Of a stretch of DNA of 64,000 bases, positions 34,601-42,727 are shown one piece after another. The position numbers and the translations under genes were made by a program. The notes beneath the pieces are model-generated. The model was not told the origin of the DNA. It saw only the letters and a program-made list of their open reading frames with translations, and did not search any database. Position 1 is the stretch's first letter. Each line of letters starts with the position of its first letter. The stretch lies in NCBI RefSeq assembly GCF_004570975.1, contig NZ_SPPC01000002.1:186001-250000 (forward strand), written 5' to 3'. The stretch comes from Barnesiella sp. WM24. Its GTDB lineage: Bacteria > Bacteroidota > Bacteroidia > Bacteroidales > Muribaculaceae.

Positions 34601-35251
34601 ATAGGCTTCGGCGGTCTTGACCACGTTATCGCATCAGGCAAGGATGTCAACATCCTCGTACTCGATACCGAGGTTTACTCTAACACCGGTGGTCAGTCAT
34701 CAAAGGCAACCCCGCTTGGAGCAATCGCCAAGTTTGCCGCTTCAGGTAAGCGCATCCGTAAAAAAGACCTCGGTCTTATCGCCACTACCTACGGCTATGT
34801 ATATGTAGCTCAGATCGCAATGGGTGCCGACCAGGCTCAGACCCTCAAGGCTATCCGCGAGGCAGAAGCTTACGACGGTCCTTCATTGATCATCGCTTAC
34901 GCTCCCTGTATCAACCACGGTATCAAGGCAGGTATGGGCAAGGCTCAGCAGGAAGAAGCCAACGCAGTTGCTTGCGGTTACTGGCACCTCTGGCGCTACA
35001 ACCCCGCTGCAGAGCTTGAAGGCAAGAACCCCTTCACCCTCGACAGCAAGCAGCCTAACTGGGATGAGTTTGAAAACTTCCTCAAGGGCGAGGTTCGTTA
35101 CGCATCAGTAATGAAGCAGTATCCCGCAGAAGCAGCCGAACTCTTCGCTGAAGCCAAGGCTAACGCACAGTGGCGCTACAACAACTACCGTCGTCTCTCT
35201 CAGCAGCAGTGGGGAGTTGACCCGGAAGTTGAGACCCTCGAAAACAAGTAA
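31679..35251 (+). CDS. nifJ: Pyruvate:ferredoxin (flavodoxin) oxidoreductase
   Basis: 1190 residues, the single-chain homodimeric type. It oxidises pyruvate with CoA to acetyl-CoA and CO2, passing electrons to ferredoxin; it is central to anaerobic carbon metabolism. Order: pyrimidine-binding domain (YPITPSSTMAEYVDEW), CoA domain, gamma-like domain, two 4Fe-4S motifs (CIQCNKCAYVCPHAA and CLGCSNCVDVCPGKKG, residues about 690-760), and the TPP-binding domain (CSGCGETPYV, GGDGASYDIGFGGLDH, NTGGQSS). Codon choice is more uniform than in neighbours, with many C-ending codons, as expected for a highly expressed gene. Confidence 0.98.
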   Translation: MSKEKKFLTCDGNQAAAHVSYMFSEVAAIYPITPSSTMAEYVDEWAAAGRKNIFGETVLVQEMQSEGGAAGAVHGSLQAGALTTTYTASQGLLLMIPNMYKIAGELLPCVFHVSARTLASHALSIFGDHQDVMSVRQTGFAMLAEGSVQEVMDLSGVAHLATIKSRVPFVNFFDGFRTSHEIQKIEALENDDLAPLLDREALADFRNRALNPNNPVARGMAENGDVFFQHREACNKYYEAVPEIVEDYMNKISEITGRKYGLFNYYGDPEAERVIIAMGSVTQAAQEAIDYLLSQGEKVGLVSVHLYRPFSAKHFLAAVPKTAKKIAVLDRTKEPGANGEPLYLDVVECYRGVENAPLIVGGRYGLASKDTTPAQILSVYENLSLPTPKNQFTLGIVDDVTFMSLPMKEEVALGDPSTYEAKFFGLGADGTVGANKNSVKIIGENTNKYCQAYFAYDSKKSGGFTCSHLRFGDKPIRSTYLVTTPNFVACHVQAYLHMYDVTRGLRDNGTFLLNTIWEGEELAKNLPNKVKRYFAEHNISIYYINATKIAQEIGLGNRTNTILQSAFFRITEVIPVDLAIEQMKKFIVKSYGKKGQDVVDKNYAAVDRGGEYKKLEIDPAWKNLQDEPAVANNDPEFINKVVRPINAQDGDLLPVSAFVNEPDGTWYQGTAKYEKRGVAAFVPEWVEENCIQCNKCAYVCPHAAIRPFVITPEEMAKAPFGEDATIPAIGKTFTGMRFMQAVDVLDCLGCSNCVDVCPGKKGEKALVMKPLETQLDIQKNWDYCVADVKSKASLVDVKANVKNSQFATPLFEFSGACSGCGETPYVKLITQLFGDREIVANATGCSSIYSGSVPSTPYTKDENGRGPAWANSLFEDFCEFGLGMTLANEKMRERLDADVRALLDCPKCSDEIKALATQWLDEKDNADRSREISDKLVPLMEACGCDACKKVLELKHFLIKRSQWIIGGDGASYDIGFGGLDHVIASGKDVNILVLDTEVYSNTGGQSSKATPLGAIAKFAASGKRIRKKDLGLIATTYGYVYVAQIAMGADQAQTLKAIREAEAYDGPSLIIAYAPCINHGIKAGMGKAQQEEANAVACGYWHLWRYNPAAELEGKNPFTLDSKQPNWDEFENFLKGEVRYASVMKQYPAEAAELFAEAKANAQWRYNNYRRLSQQQWGVDPEVETLENK

Positions 35252-35274
35252 TCCAAAACTTACTTAAATAACCG

Positions 35275-35312
35275 GCGGGGTTGTGTCGCTCGACACAACC
35301 CCGCTTCTTTTT
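35275..35312 (+). terminator. Terminator of nifJ
   Basis: A perfect 14-bp stem, GCGGGGTTGTGTCG against CGACACAACCCCGC (35275-35304), then TTCTTTTT. Confidence 0.93.
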
Positions 35313-35477
35313 ACCCCGACCTCAACATCTTATCGCATATCATCTACGGCAAAAATCATGCGCCCTGACGGCAAGATTATATATACGGGCAACGACACTT
35401 CTGTAAATTCGTTAGCAACAGGCTGCTATTTTGTCATCATTGACAATGTATCGACATTTAAAGTCATAGTCCATTAA
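35283..35477 (+). pseudogene. Orphan C-terminal sorting-domain remnant
   Basis: The frame overlaps the nifJ terminator and has only a GTG start, so it is not a normal gene. Its last 40 codons (IMRPDGKIIYTGNDTSVNS, GCYFVIIDN, FKVIVH) align with the end of the large FN3 protein (IVRADGIVASSG, SGIYIVKAG, VRVIVK). It is most simply the surviving 3' end of a lost secreted-protein gene, still followed by its terminator. Confidence 0.45.
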
Positions 35478-35499
35478 CGGCAGTATTATTCTAATGGGA

Positions 35500-35546
35500 A
35501 TGGCGCTCAAAAGGTCTTTAAGTCCTTTTTGAGCGCCATTTATTAG
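35500..35546. terminator. Bidirectional terminator
   Basis: AATGGCGCTCAAAAGG (35500-35515) pairs with the segment ending TTTGAGCGCCATT (35525-35541), with one bulged base. It lies between the remnant above and the convergent pectinesterase-like gene. Confidence 0.8.
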
Positions 35547-35575
35547 AGTAATGCAGCTGCACTTGGAGCCGGCTC

Positions 35576-37966
35576 TTACTGCCAGGTGACAGCGAGGGAG
35601 CGCAGGAGGGTTGCGCTTGCGCCCCAGGAACCGGTATGCTGCACGCCGATACCGCCGAAATCATTGGGTGAGATGGTAGCGGAGAGAGCCACATCCTTTA
35701 CCAATCCGGGACGGTGGGGCTCCGGCACGTCAAGCGTGTTATTGACCGATGCAATCAGACGGTCACCCTTGACATCAAGTCTTATCCTGCAACCTTTGCG
35801 ATAGCACACTGCCGAGACCGGCTCGCTGATAGGCGTCGCCACACCATGCTCATATTTCATAAGCACGAAGTCGACAGCCTTGTCATTTTTGACCGTGCGG
35901 ATTATGCGAAGCGCATAGCCTGTGAGCGTGGCGGCATCAAATTTCACATACACATCCATGTACTGCCCTGTGGCGCTGCCAAAGCCTTGCCCGGCAGTCT
36001 TGCAGGGATCCACGTCAAGCGTCAGCGACATGTCGCCATACTTAGCTCCGACAGGATGATAAAGCAGACGCGCCCCGCGGGTGTTCTGCATCAGACCTTC
36101 TGATTTTGCCGCACCGTCGATTCCATTGCCGTAATACCAACTGTTACGCGGATCGGGCACCCACTCAAACTCCGCGGTATCAAGCGGTTTAAACGCATCG
36201 ACAGTCCAGAAGCCGGGAATCACCAATGGCTGGCAGTCAGTGACAAAATCATGGAAATCAGTCATCAGTGTGCGTGATTCGCCCACTCCCTCCACCGGAT
36301 TGGGGGTAACCGCGCTCACAGGCTCGCCGTAATCAGAACGTACATGTCTCGGCGCCGCAGCGGCTATGACATAATATCCATTGTCGGCGGCAGTGAGGGT
36401 ATACTCAAGTTTGGGGAGATCATGACGCGACACCGCCACGGGTATGGCGTCACTGCCATCAGCCGACTTGGCGCGATACCATGTCACTGACGACATATCC
36501 TTCCTGCCGCCAAGGTCAAGCCCGTATGCCACGCGAAGTTTATTGCCATCGGCTACTATCACCGGCTCAGAGGTAAATGAAGGAGAAGGCAACAACGGAG
36601 GACACACCGTGACTTCACACTCCGCCTCAAGCCCTTCCTTTGTCAAAGCCTTGATGTTGACTTTTTGTGGCATCTCGCCGCTATTCCGCCCTATAACGGT
36701 AAGCTCGCCGGGATTATAAATCCGCATGTCGACACACATGTCACACCCCTCAACGGCCTCCCACCAGGTAAAATACTTGTCACTCTTAATCACCAGCGTA
36801 TCCTTTCCGGTCTCCAGCCGCGCGACGCGCTTATCGATTGACAGCATGGTCGGTTGCGATGCAAGATTAGTAGTGTCCCGGTTTAACGGATTCCACCCGT
36901 CATCTCCCTTCACAAGATTATATACATTGTAGGTATCACCACATTTATAAGCCTCAAGGAGGGGTTTGCCGGTCATGACTACCGTCTGTCGCGGATGCTC
37001 CTTACCTATCACTACCTGCTTGCCGTTGAGCGTGACATTATGCTGATAGCAACGCAGGTCGGGAGTCGGGTCCTGCGTCCAGCCGAGATACAGCCCGGGG
37101 TCGTCGGATGTCCAGCGGCAGTCGACCATAGCCACATGGCTTCCAGCCTTTACAAGATACTGGCGTCCGCGTGTCTTGGAATGGATGTCGCAATCAAGAA
37201 AGCATGCACCCTGTGCATAGGTATTGTAAAACGGCTTTCCGCTGAAAAAAGTAAAGCGGCAGCCAAGATAGACGCCTGTGCCACACAAAGCGTCATCAGT
37301 ACATTCAAAGTAACACCGGTCAAACAGGATACGCTTTGCCCCGGCGAAAGGACACAGGTTCAACCGGCTTATAAAGCGGCAGTTGCGCGCCACGTAGCGG
37401 TCACCGTCACATATCACCAGCTGAGCCTGCACGATTGCATCCTCCCTCTTTTTCCTGTTGAGCGAGGGGTCACGCGGATACACCAAATCTACGTTACAGT
37501 AATTGCCAAATGTAAGGTTTTCCACCAGTATGTCGCTGCCGGTTATATGCAGCATAGTAAAATTACCCACGGCACCCTGGGTCTGCCCGCGATTGCAGGC
37601 GAGCACCACATCTTCAGGGTTGTCACTCAACCCGACGAGGCGAAGATGGCTCAGATTCACCTTCATTCCAAACGGCGTCGAGCCTCCCTTCTCCGGGCGT
37701 CTCACCTCCGGATCGTCAGGGTCATCAATCCAGTACACACCGGGGGCTATCTTTATCACAAGCGGATTTTCTTCGGTATACGCGTATTGCCGCTGCATGT
37801 TTTCAGCCTCGACAAGCGCGTCGCGCAACGAATTGAAATAGGTATCGTCGGCACAAGCCTCATCATCGTCAAGCGAAGAGTCAACGTAAAGCTCATGATG
37901 CTGCGCCGACGCGGGCAGCAAGGCAAATAGAGCCAGCAGCAGGGTAAACATAGTGTTCTTATTCAT
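35576..37966 (-). CDS. Secreted beta-helix, pectinesterase-like protein
   Basis: 796 residues from ATG 37966 (a second ATG lies two codons upstream). The signal peptide ends at ASAQ. Residues about 20-340 look like the right-handed parallel beta-helix of carbohydrate esterase family 8: FNSLRDALVEAENMQ, NPLVIKIAPGVYWI, ILVENLTFGNY, YVARNCRFISR, ACFLDCDIHSKTRG. FN3/Ig-like and concanavalin-like modules follow (about 460-796, ending GIGVQHTGSWGA). The family pattern suggests action on pectin-like polysaccharide, but I could not confirm the catalytic Asp pair of true pectinesterases. No SusC/SusD pair is adjacent. Confidence 0.65.
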   Translation of the reverse strand: MNKNTMFTLLLALFALLPASAQHHELYVDSSLDDDEACADDTYFNSLRDALVEAENMQRQYAYTEENPLVIKIAPGVYWIDDPDDPEVRRPEKGGSTPFGMKVNLSHLRLVGLSDNPEDVVLACNRGQTQGAVGNFTMLHITGSDILVENLTFGNYCNVDLVYPRDPSLNRKKREDAIVQAQLVICDGDRYVARNCRFISRLNLCPFAGAKRILFDRCYFECTDDALCGTGVYLGCRFTFFSGKPFYNTYAQGACFLDCDIHSKTRGRQYLVKAGSHVAMVDCRWTSDDPGLYLGWTQDPTPDLRCYQHNVTLNGKQVVIGKEHPRQTVVMTGKPLLEAYKCGDTYNVYNLVKGDDGWNPLNRDTTNLASQPTMLSIDKRVARLETGKDTLVIKSDKYFTWWEAVEGCDMCVDMRIYNPGELTVIGRNSGEMPQKVNIKALTKEGLEAECEVTVCPPLLPSPSFTSEPVIVADGNKLRVAYGLDLGGRKDMSSVTWYRAKSADGSDAIPVAVSRHDLPKLEYTLTAADNGYYVIAAAAPRHVRSDYGEPVSAVTPNPVEGVGESRTLMTDFHDFVTDCQPLVIPGFWTVDAFKPLDTAEFEWVPDPRNSWYYGNGIDGAAKSEGLMQNTRGARLLYHPVGAKYGDMSLTLDVDPCKTAGQGFGSATGQYMDVYVKFDAATLTGYALRIIRTVKNDKAVDFVLMKYEHGVATPISEPVSAVCYRKGCRIRLDVKGDRLIASVNNTLDVPEPHRPGLVKDVALSATISPNDFGGIGVQHTGSWGASATLLRSLAVTWQ

Positions 37967-37983
37967 GGTCAAGGTATTTTTTT

Positions 37984-37991
37984 CAAAATTA
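37984..37991 (-). promoter_or_regulatory. -7 box of the beta-helix gene
   Basis: TAATTTTG on the minus strand, 17 bases upstream of the ATG at 37966. Confidence 0.55.
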
Positions 37992-38039
37992 ATATATTTT
38001 CCCGACTATACACCCACCAATTATTCAAATTTATTTACA

Positions 38040-38047
38040 TATATTTG
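38040..38047 (+). promoter_or_regulatory. -7 box of the PH-domain gene
   Basis: TATATTTG lies 28 bases before the ATG at 38076, divergent from the preceding promoter. Confidence 0.6.
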
Positions 38048-38075
38048 CAGACCATCTTAAAAAAACTGGAATGAC

Positions 38076-38501
38076 ATGAAAAGAATCAGATACCGCCGCA
38101 ACAATATATACAGCTACTGGTACTATGCCATATTTTTCCTGACCATATTCATAGTAGCAATCATTGCAGGAGAGCTCACACTGTCGCTTATCTATTTCGG
38201 TCTGCTCGCAGTATTGTCGTTTATATACATATTTGGCGAAGGCTACTCAGTGGAGGACGACAATCTTATAGTGTACACGTTTTTTCACGGCACACGTTAC
38301 CCGATAAGAAAAATCACGCGCATACGCTATATCGAGAAGCAGATTCCGCTGCTCGGCAAGCGCACGCATCTCGCAGTCAGTTTCAGCGACCGGTCGGTAT
38401 TGAAAAGCACGTCACCGATGAGCATTTCCGTAAAAGACAGCGACAGCCTTGTAAGCGAGCTGCTAAACGTCAATCCCGACATACAGGTAATACGCCCGTA
38501 A
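38076..38501 (+). CDS. Small membrane protein with bacterial PH domain
   Basis: 141 residues. A basic N terminus (MKRIRYRRNN) precedes two close membrane helices (about 18-55). The cytoplasmic part (about 56-135) has the pattern EDDNLIVYTFFHGTRYPIRKITRI, a bacterial PH-like (YdbT/bPH) sheet. The function is unknown; similar proteins are linked to membrane-stress responses. The gene converges on the GH2 gene with a three-base gap. Confidence 0.7.
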   Translation: MKRIRYRRNNIYSYWYYAIFFLTIFIVAIIAGELTLSLIYFGLLAVLSFIYIFGEGYSVEDDNLIVYTFFHGTRYPIRKITRIRYIEKQIPLLGKRTHLAVSFSDRSVLKSTSPMSISVKDSDSLVSELLNVNPDIQVIRP

Positions 38502-38504
38502 GCA

Positions 38505-40499
38505 TCAGCGCAAAACCTTTACGCAACTGTCGCGGCTCACAGAGTCAGTGACCACAATCTCATTGGCGCCCTTGCCCAGTGGCACTCCGCGCCATGTCAT
38601 GACATTTACCTCGTCAGGCTCCGCCACGCCATATGAGACACCATTGACAGTAAGCCCGGCAGCGCCACGGTTGCCAAACGCCATAATGTCAACTGTCGGT
38701 GACTCGACATTACGGTTACGGCGTCCGGCGATATACAGCACCGGCTCATCCCTATTCCAGTTAGCCTTATAGAAATAATACGCATCCTTTTTAATCGTGC
38801 GGTCATAAGTCACGAGTCCCTTGTCATTACGCCCGAAAGTATCTCCTTCCTTTCTGCCTGCCGATGAAAAGTCGGCAAGACACCATATAAAATTACACCA
38901 CAGGAAATCCCGGCGGCTCAATATCTTCCAGTTTTCTATGTGATAATAGGTCTGCCAATTTTCAGGATGCCATTGTCCCCACGGTTCAGGATGCACCAGT
39001 GAATCAGATTGCTGAAACACACTTGCACCCGCTCCATATTCGCTTATTCCCATAGCCCGGTCAGGATGAGCGGCATGCTCCGCGTCAATCCAGTCAGCCA
39101 TATCGGCGGGATTATCCCCGTACCATCCGAAATATTTATTAAAGGCGATATATGACGGTATTGAATTAAATGAGTCGTTCTGGTTACTTGCCCCTATAGT
39201 AGGGCGTGTAGGGTCGATAGCCCTCGCAAGCGAATCCAGCGATGCAATCATGCCGCCAACCGGCTCCATCCATCCTGAATTTGCCTCGTTGAAGAGCCCC
39301 CAGGCAAGTACACACGGATGATTAAACTTCTGATAGACCAACTCCTTCAGCTGCATCTTCAGATTTTCTTCATATGCAGGATTGGAAATATAAATGTTGA
39401 CAAACGGCAGCTCCGTCCATGCGACAAGACCGGCTAAATCCATCCGGTCATACATCTCTTCCGAGTGAGGATAGTGAGCAAGACGGAGCGCATTACATCC
39501 CAGGTCAAGTGCCATATCAACCGTTTCGTCAAAATCCTCAGCCCTGTATGCCGCGCCTCTCTCGGCGCGGTCCTGATGCACATTGGCGCCTACAAGGCGG
39601 CAACGCTCTCCATTCAGGTAAAAGCCCTTGTCAGCGTCAGCTCCGTAATAACGCAGCCCGACATTGACACTCCGGCTGTCAACCGTCATTCCATCCTTTT
39701 CAAGCCTGACAATCCCTTTATACATAAACGGATCAGCGACACCATTCCAAAGACGAGGATTGGCAACCGACATCTTCATTGCCACAACACCGTCGGAAGC
39801 GACTGCGGCAGACCGCGCAGCAGCAACGGTGTCATCACCGTCCGTCAGTTCGGCAACCACAGTATAGTCTTTGTAGCCTTGTCCGGTATCGGAAAGATGA
39901 ACTTCCACATCTATTTCGGCAGCATCGGCAGAGACAAAGCGCTGAGCGAAAAACACCCCGTCGGAAGCATAAAAATCAGGAGCAATACAAACGGGAGCCG
40001 TAACCAGAAGTTCGACGCCGCGTGTAAGTCCGCCGAATATGTTGAAATCACCGCTTATAGGAGCCACATCAGACACCGGCGAATTATTGACCACAATATC
40101 CAGTTTATGACTTTTCCCGGGAGTGACATGTCGTGACAGCTCGACGACAAAAGCCGTATAGCCACCACGGTGCTGACCGATCCAGCGGTTGTCGACAAAG
40201 ATGTCGGCGACGGTCTGTGCGGCATTAACTTTCAGGAAATACCGACTTTCTTCACCCGTGACCGGAATATCCAACATTTTAGTATAAGTAGCCGATCCAC
40301 GATAATAATCACCGCCAAACATACCGTCAGCTGTATTCCAGGAATGAGGCAGGTCGACAGTCTCGCCATCATTGGCATTACCGAAACCGGAACCCTTCTT
40401 GAACTTCCACCCTGTGTCGAGACTCACCTGCTCCATAGCGGAAGATGCGACCGACATGACCAATGCAATCCCGAAAGCGACTATATTTTTAATTGCCAT
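38505..40499 (-). CDS. Glycoside hydrolase family 2 (beta-galactosidase-like)
   Basis: 664 residues from ATG 40499; the longer frame to 40538 runs into the -7 box. A signal peptide (IVAFGIALVMSVASSA) sends it out of the cytoplasm. GH2 order: sugar-binding jelly roll (about 25-190, GWKFKKGSGFGNAN, DLPHSWN), Ig-like domain (about 195-300), TIM barrel (about 300-600). The catalytic acid/base is Glu405 in GLFNEANSGW and the nucleophile is Glu487 in GISEYGAG. It probably removes terminal beta-linked sugars from plant or host glycans; the exact sugar is not predictable here. The truncated C-terminal architecture is like short Bacteroidota GH2 enzymes. Confidence 0.92.
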   Translation of the reverse strand: MAIKNIVAFGIALVMSVASSAMEQVSLDTGWKFKKGSGFGNANDGETVDLPHSWNTADGMFGGDYYRGSATYTKMLDIPVTGEESRYFLKVNAAQTVADIFVDNRWIGQHRGGYTAFVVELSRHVTPGKSHKLDIVVNNSPVSDVAPISGDFNIFGGLTRGVELLVTAPVCIAPDFYASDGVFFAQRFVSADAAEIDVEVHLSDTGQGYKDYTVVAELTDGDDTVAAARSAAVASDGVVAMKMSVANPRLWNGVADPFMYKGIVRLEKDGMTVDSRSVNVGLRYYGADADKGFYLNGERCRLVGANVHQDRAERGAAYRAEDFDETVDMALDLGCNALRLAHYPHSEEMYDRMDLAGLVAWTELPFVNIYISNPAYEENLKMQLKELVYQKFNHPCVLAWGLFNEANSGWMEPVGGMIASLDSLARAIDPTRPTIGASNQNDSFNSIPSYIAFNKYFGWYGDNPADMADWIDAEHAAHPDRAMGISEYGAGASVFQQSDSLVHPEPWGQWHPENWQTYYHIENWKILSRRDFLWCNFIWCLADFSSAGRKEGDTFGRNDKGLVTYDRTIKKDAYYFYKANWNRDEPVLYIAGRRNRNVESPTVDIMAFGNRGAAGLTVNGVSYGVAEPDEVNVMTWRGVPLGKGANEIVVTDSVSRDSCVKVLR

Positions 40500-40525
40500 A
40501 TATTTAAGGTTAACATGTTTAAAGA

Positions 40526-40533
40526 CAAATATA
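40526..40533 (-). promoter_or_regulatory. -7 box of the GH2 gene
   Basis: TATATTTG on the minus strand, 26 bases before the ATG at 40499. Upstream, 40534-40784 holds no gene I can support. Confidence 0.6.
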
Positions 40534-40784
40534 GTCATTATTTTTTACAAAAGCAAAGCGAGACCGCTGTCTTCCCAGACCGGCAGTCCCGCTGTATAAA
40601 ACAATAGCTTTAAGAATAAAATAGACTACTCCGTTAAAAACTGTCTGTAGTTATTGAGTAAGCTTCTTTTATCGTTTATTCGTATAATTATCCGAATGCA
40701 AAGTTACTACACCCGTGCAAACTTCACCATACCTAAATTTAGGTAATATTCACTTGCTTTCAGCCCAGTAATAATCAAAATTGA

Positions 40785-41444
40785 TTAGCTGACGCGCACA
40801 ATCTTGAATTCCGTGCTGGTATAAACGAAGTCAATGACACCAACGGCATACAGTTTCACCACTATATCCTCAGCTGCGGCACGGCTTATATGGGTGCCGG
40901 TCATATAATCCTCAACCGTCGTCATTCCCCACTCGTCAAGATAGTCAAGGAGGGCAGTCTCCTTTTCAGAAAGAGAAAACACCATCCCCTCCTCCGCTTC
41001 CTCGACGTGACGCCAAGCCTTGACCATGACAGGATGTGCGACAATGTTCTCGTCCTTTACACGGTAGTAGGCGCGCCATGTCCCGTCGACACTTTTTGAA
41101 TATACCGGACGACGGTCAGCCTTCAGAATATCGGCGCGTAGCACCACCGCACCGTTATCAACCCTGAACGCAGTAATCTTGACTTCCTGAGGCGGATTGC
41201 AGAACATCTGCGCTGCCTGTTCAATGACATAGATGTCTTCATCGCTGCGCACACCGGCTATATTACCGTTGTCCTTAACCCCGACAAGCAGCCTGCCACC
41301 GTCATTGTTGGCAAACGCGGAGATGGAATGGGCTATCTTGGCGGCATCAGTTATGGCAAACTTAAAGTCCTGATGCTCATGCTCTCCCTCCATTATAAGC
41401 GAATGGATGTAATACTTCCCTTTTATAGGTTGTAAATCCTTCAT
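40785..41444 (-). CDS. AlbA_2/Schlafen-like putative nucleic-acid-binding protein
   Basis: 219 residues. Residues about 15-130 fit the AlbA_2 (divergent AAA_4) domain: EHEHQDFKFAITDAAKIAHS, AFANNDGGRLLVGVKDNG. The C-terminal part (about 155-219) looks like a winged helix (ALLDYLDEWGMTTVEDYM, RAAAEDIVVKLYAVGVI). AlbA_2 proteins are related to Schlafen RNases and are often annotated as transcription regulators; whether this one cuts RNA or regulates genes is open. The start is 15 bases after the luxS stop, so it is probably co-expressed with mtnN and luxS. Confidence 0.78.
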   Translation of the reverse strand: MKDLQPIKGKYYIHSLIMEGEHEHQDFKFAITDAAKIAHSISAFANNDGGRLLVGVKDNGNIAGVRSDEDIYVIEQAAQMFCNPPQEVKITAFRVDNGAVVLRADILKADRRPVYSKSVDGTWRAYYRVKDENIVAHPVMVKAWRHVEEAEEGMVFSLSEKETALLDYLDEWGMTTVEDYMTGTHISRAAAEDIVVKLYAVGVIDFVYTSTEFKIVRVS

Positions 41445-41459
41445 TGTCGTCGGGCGGCT

Positions 41460-41942
41460 TTATTCAGGATATACGAGCTGAGAAGGCGTGATGCAGTCAA
41501 GCACCTCGTCAAGAAAACGACGCGCCTCTTTCCTCGCCCCAACCTGATCCATATAGCTGTAGTTGCCGCAGTCTCTCGGTGTGGCTCCCGGTATCTCGCC
41601 CTCATAATCAGCGATAAAGCGGAATGTCTCACGCATAAGTTCGACGACATCGCGACTGTCGTAGTCGCCACTCAGCAGCAGATAGTTGCCCGTGCGACAC
41701 CCCATCGGACCCCAGTACACCACCCTGTCGCGCCACTCTGCATGATTGCGGAGATAAGTGGCGGCAAGATGTTCTATGGCGTGGAGCACCTCGCCCGGTA
41801 AAGCCTCCTGACGGTTAGGCTCGGTCATGCGTATGTCAAATGTGGTTATCACATCGCCGCTTGGCGTGATGTCCTTGCGAGACACATATATTCCTCTTTG
41901 CAAAGTAAGGTGATTGACCGTAAAACTCGCTATTTTATCCAT
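41460..41942 (-). CDS. luxS: S-ribosylhomocysteine lyase (AI-2 synthase)
   Basis: 160 residues from ATG 41942; an in-frame TTG nine bases upstream is less likely. It splits S-ribosylhomocysteine into homocysteine and DPD, the precursor of autoinducer-2. The metal site is complete: His54 and His58 in LHAIEHL and Cys125 in DCGNYSYMD. Catalytic Cys82 is in MGCRTG. It starts five bases after the mtnN stop, so substrate supply and use are encoded together. Homocysteine released can be remethylated by MetH, encoded about 12 kb away. Confidence 0.97.
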   Translation of the reverse strand: MDKIASFTVNHLTLQRGIYVSRKDITPSGDVITTFDIRMTEPNRQEALPGEVLHAIEHLAATYLRNHAEWRDRVVYWGPMGCRTGNYLLLSGDYDSRDVVELMRETFRFIADYEGEIPGATPRDCGNYSYMDQVGARKEARRFLDEVLDCITPSQLVYPE

Positions 41943-41947
41943 GAGAT

Positions 41948-42628
41948 TCAAAGAGTTTCAAGTAATGATACAAGCACGTCAAATGTGTGACGCGGCGCGT
42001 CATCCCAGAATGTGGCATACTGAGCCGCATTATCGGCGGCACCGGGGGTGTCACTTATTACACGTATACTGAGAAACGGCACTTTTTTCAGATAACAAGC
42101 CTGCGCGATAGCCGCCGACTCCATGTCAACCGCCATGACGTCGGGATATATCTCCTTTATCGCGGCAAGCCCCTCTACGCTGTCGACAAACTGGTCGCCG
42201 CTCGCTATCAGACCTCGCTTCACGCCGTCACGGTCAAACACCGGAGATGCAAGCACGCCTGCCGGCGCCTCAAAATATTGAGGCAACCCCTGCACACATC
42301 CTCGAGGGGCGCCACACGGACCACACCACACGTCATGATATGCCACCCTGTCGCCTACCACCACGTCAAGTATTTTGGCTCCGTAGCCTGTGCCGCCGGC
42401 AACACCGGAGTTTATCACAAGACCGGGAGCAGCAGCCCCGATAAGCGTCAATGCGCCTATAGCCGCGTTGACCTTGCCTATGCCACACTGCATCACCGTC
42501 ACCTCATGGTTGCCGAGACGCCCTTCATAAAGCGCGATGTCATTGACAGTGTTGTCGTTATATTCATTCAAGAGAGGCAGCAAAAGGTCAAGTTCCTTCT
42601 GCATAGCCACTATTATACCTATTTTCAT
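41948..42628 (-). CDS. mtnN: 5'-methylthioadenosine/S-adenosylhomocysteine nucleosidase
   Basis: 226 residues from ATG 42628 (an upstream TTG is rejected). It removes adenine from S-adenosylhomocysteine and methylthioadenosine, making S-ribosylhomocysteine for LuxS. Active-site elements: Glu in IVAMQKELDLL, Glu in AVDMESAAIAQ that holds the ribose, and the general-acid Asp in VISDTPG. First gene of the mtnN-luxS-AlbA_2 operon. It is divergent from the B3/4 gene with a 99-base gap. Confidence 0.96.
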   Translation of the reverse strand: MKIGIIVAMQKELDLLLPLLNEYNDNTVNDIALYEGRLGNHEVTVMQCGIGKVNAAIGALTLIGAAAPGLVINSGVAGGTGYGAKILDVVVGDRVAYHDVWCGPCGAPRGCVQGLPQYFEAPAGVLASPVFDRDGVKRGLIASGDQFVDSVEGLAAIKEIYPDVMAVDMESAAIAQACYLKKVPFLSIRVISDTPGAADNAAQYATFWDDAPRHTFDVLVSLLETL

Positions 42629-42696
42629 GATTTCCAAGTTGTGATTCAGAGTGCTAAATTACGAATTTTTTAGATGGTACACAATCGGAAAAATCT

Positions 42697-42704
42697 TACC
42701 TTTG
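42697..42704 (+). promoter_or_regulatory. -7 box of the B3/4 gene
   Basis: TACCTTTG lies 23 bases before the ATG at 42728. Confidence 0.55.
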
Positions 42705-42727
42705 TATCTGATTAACCAAAACAGCCT

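Noticed and set aside
36995-37930. 311-codon plus-strand ORF
   Set aside because: It lies entirely antisense to the beta-helix gene, has no recognisable domain or signal, and its composition mirrors the real gene.
40534-40784. Hidden gene or RNA in the gap upstream of the GH2 gene
   Set aside because: Only weak inverted repeats (near 40557-40594) are present; no promoter or ORF supports a call.
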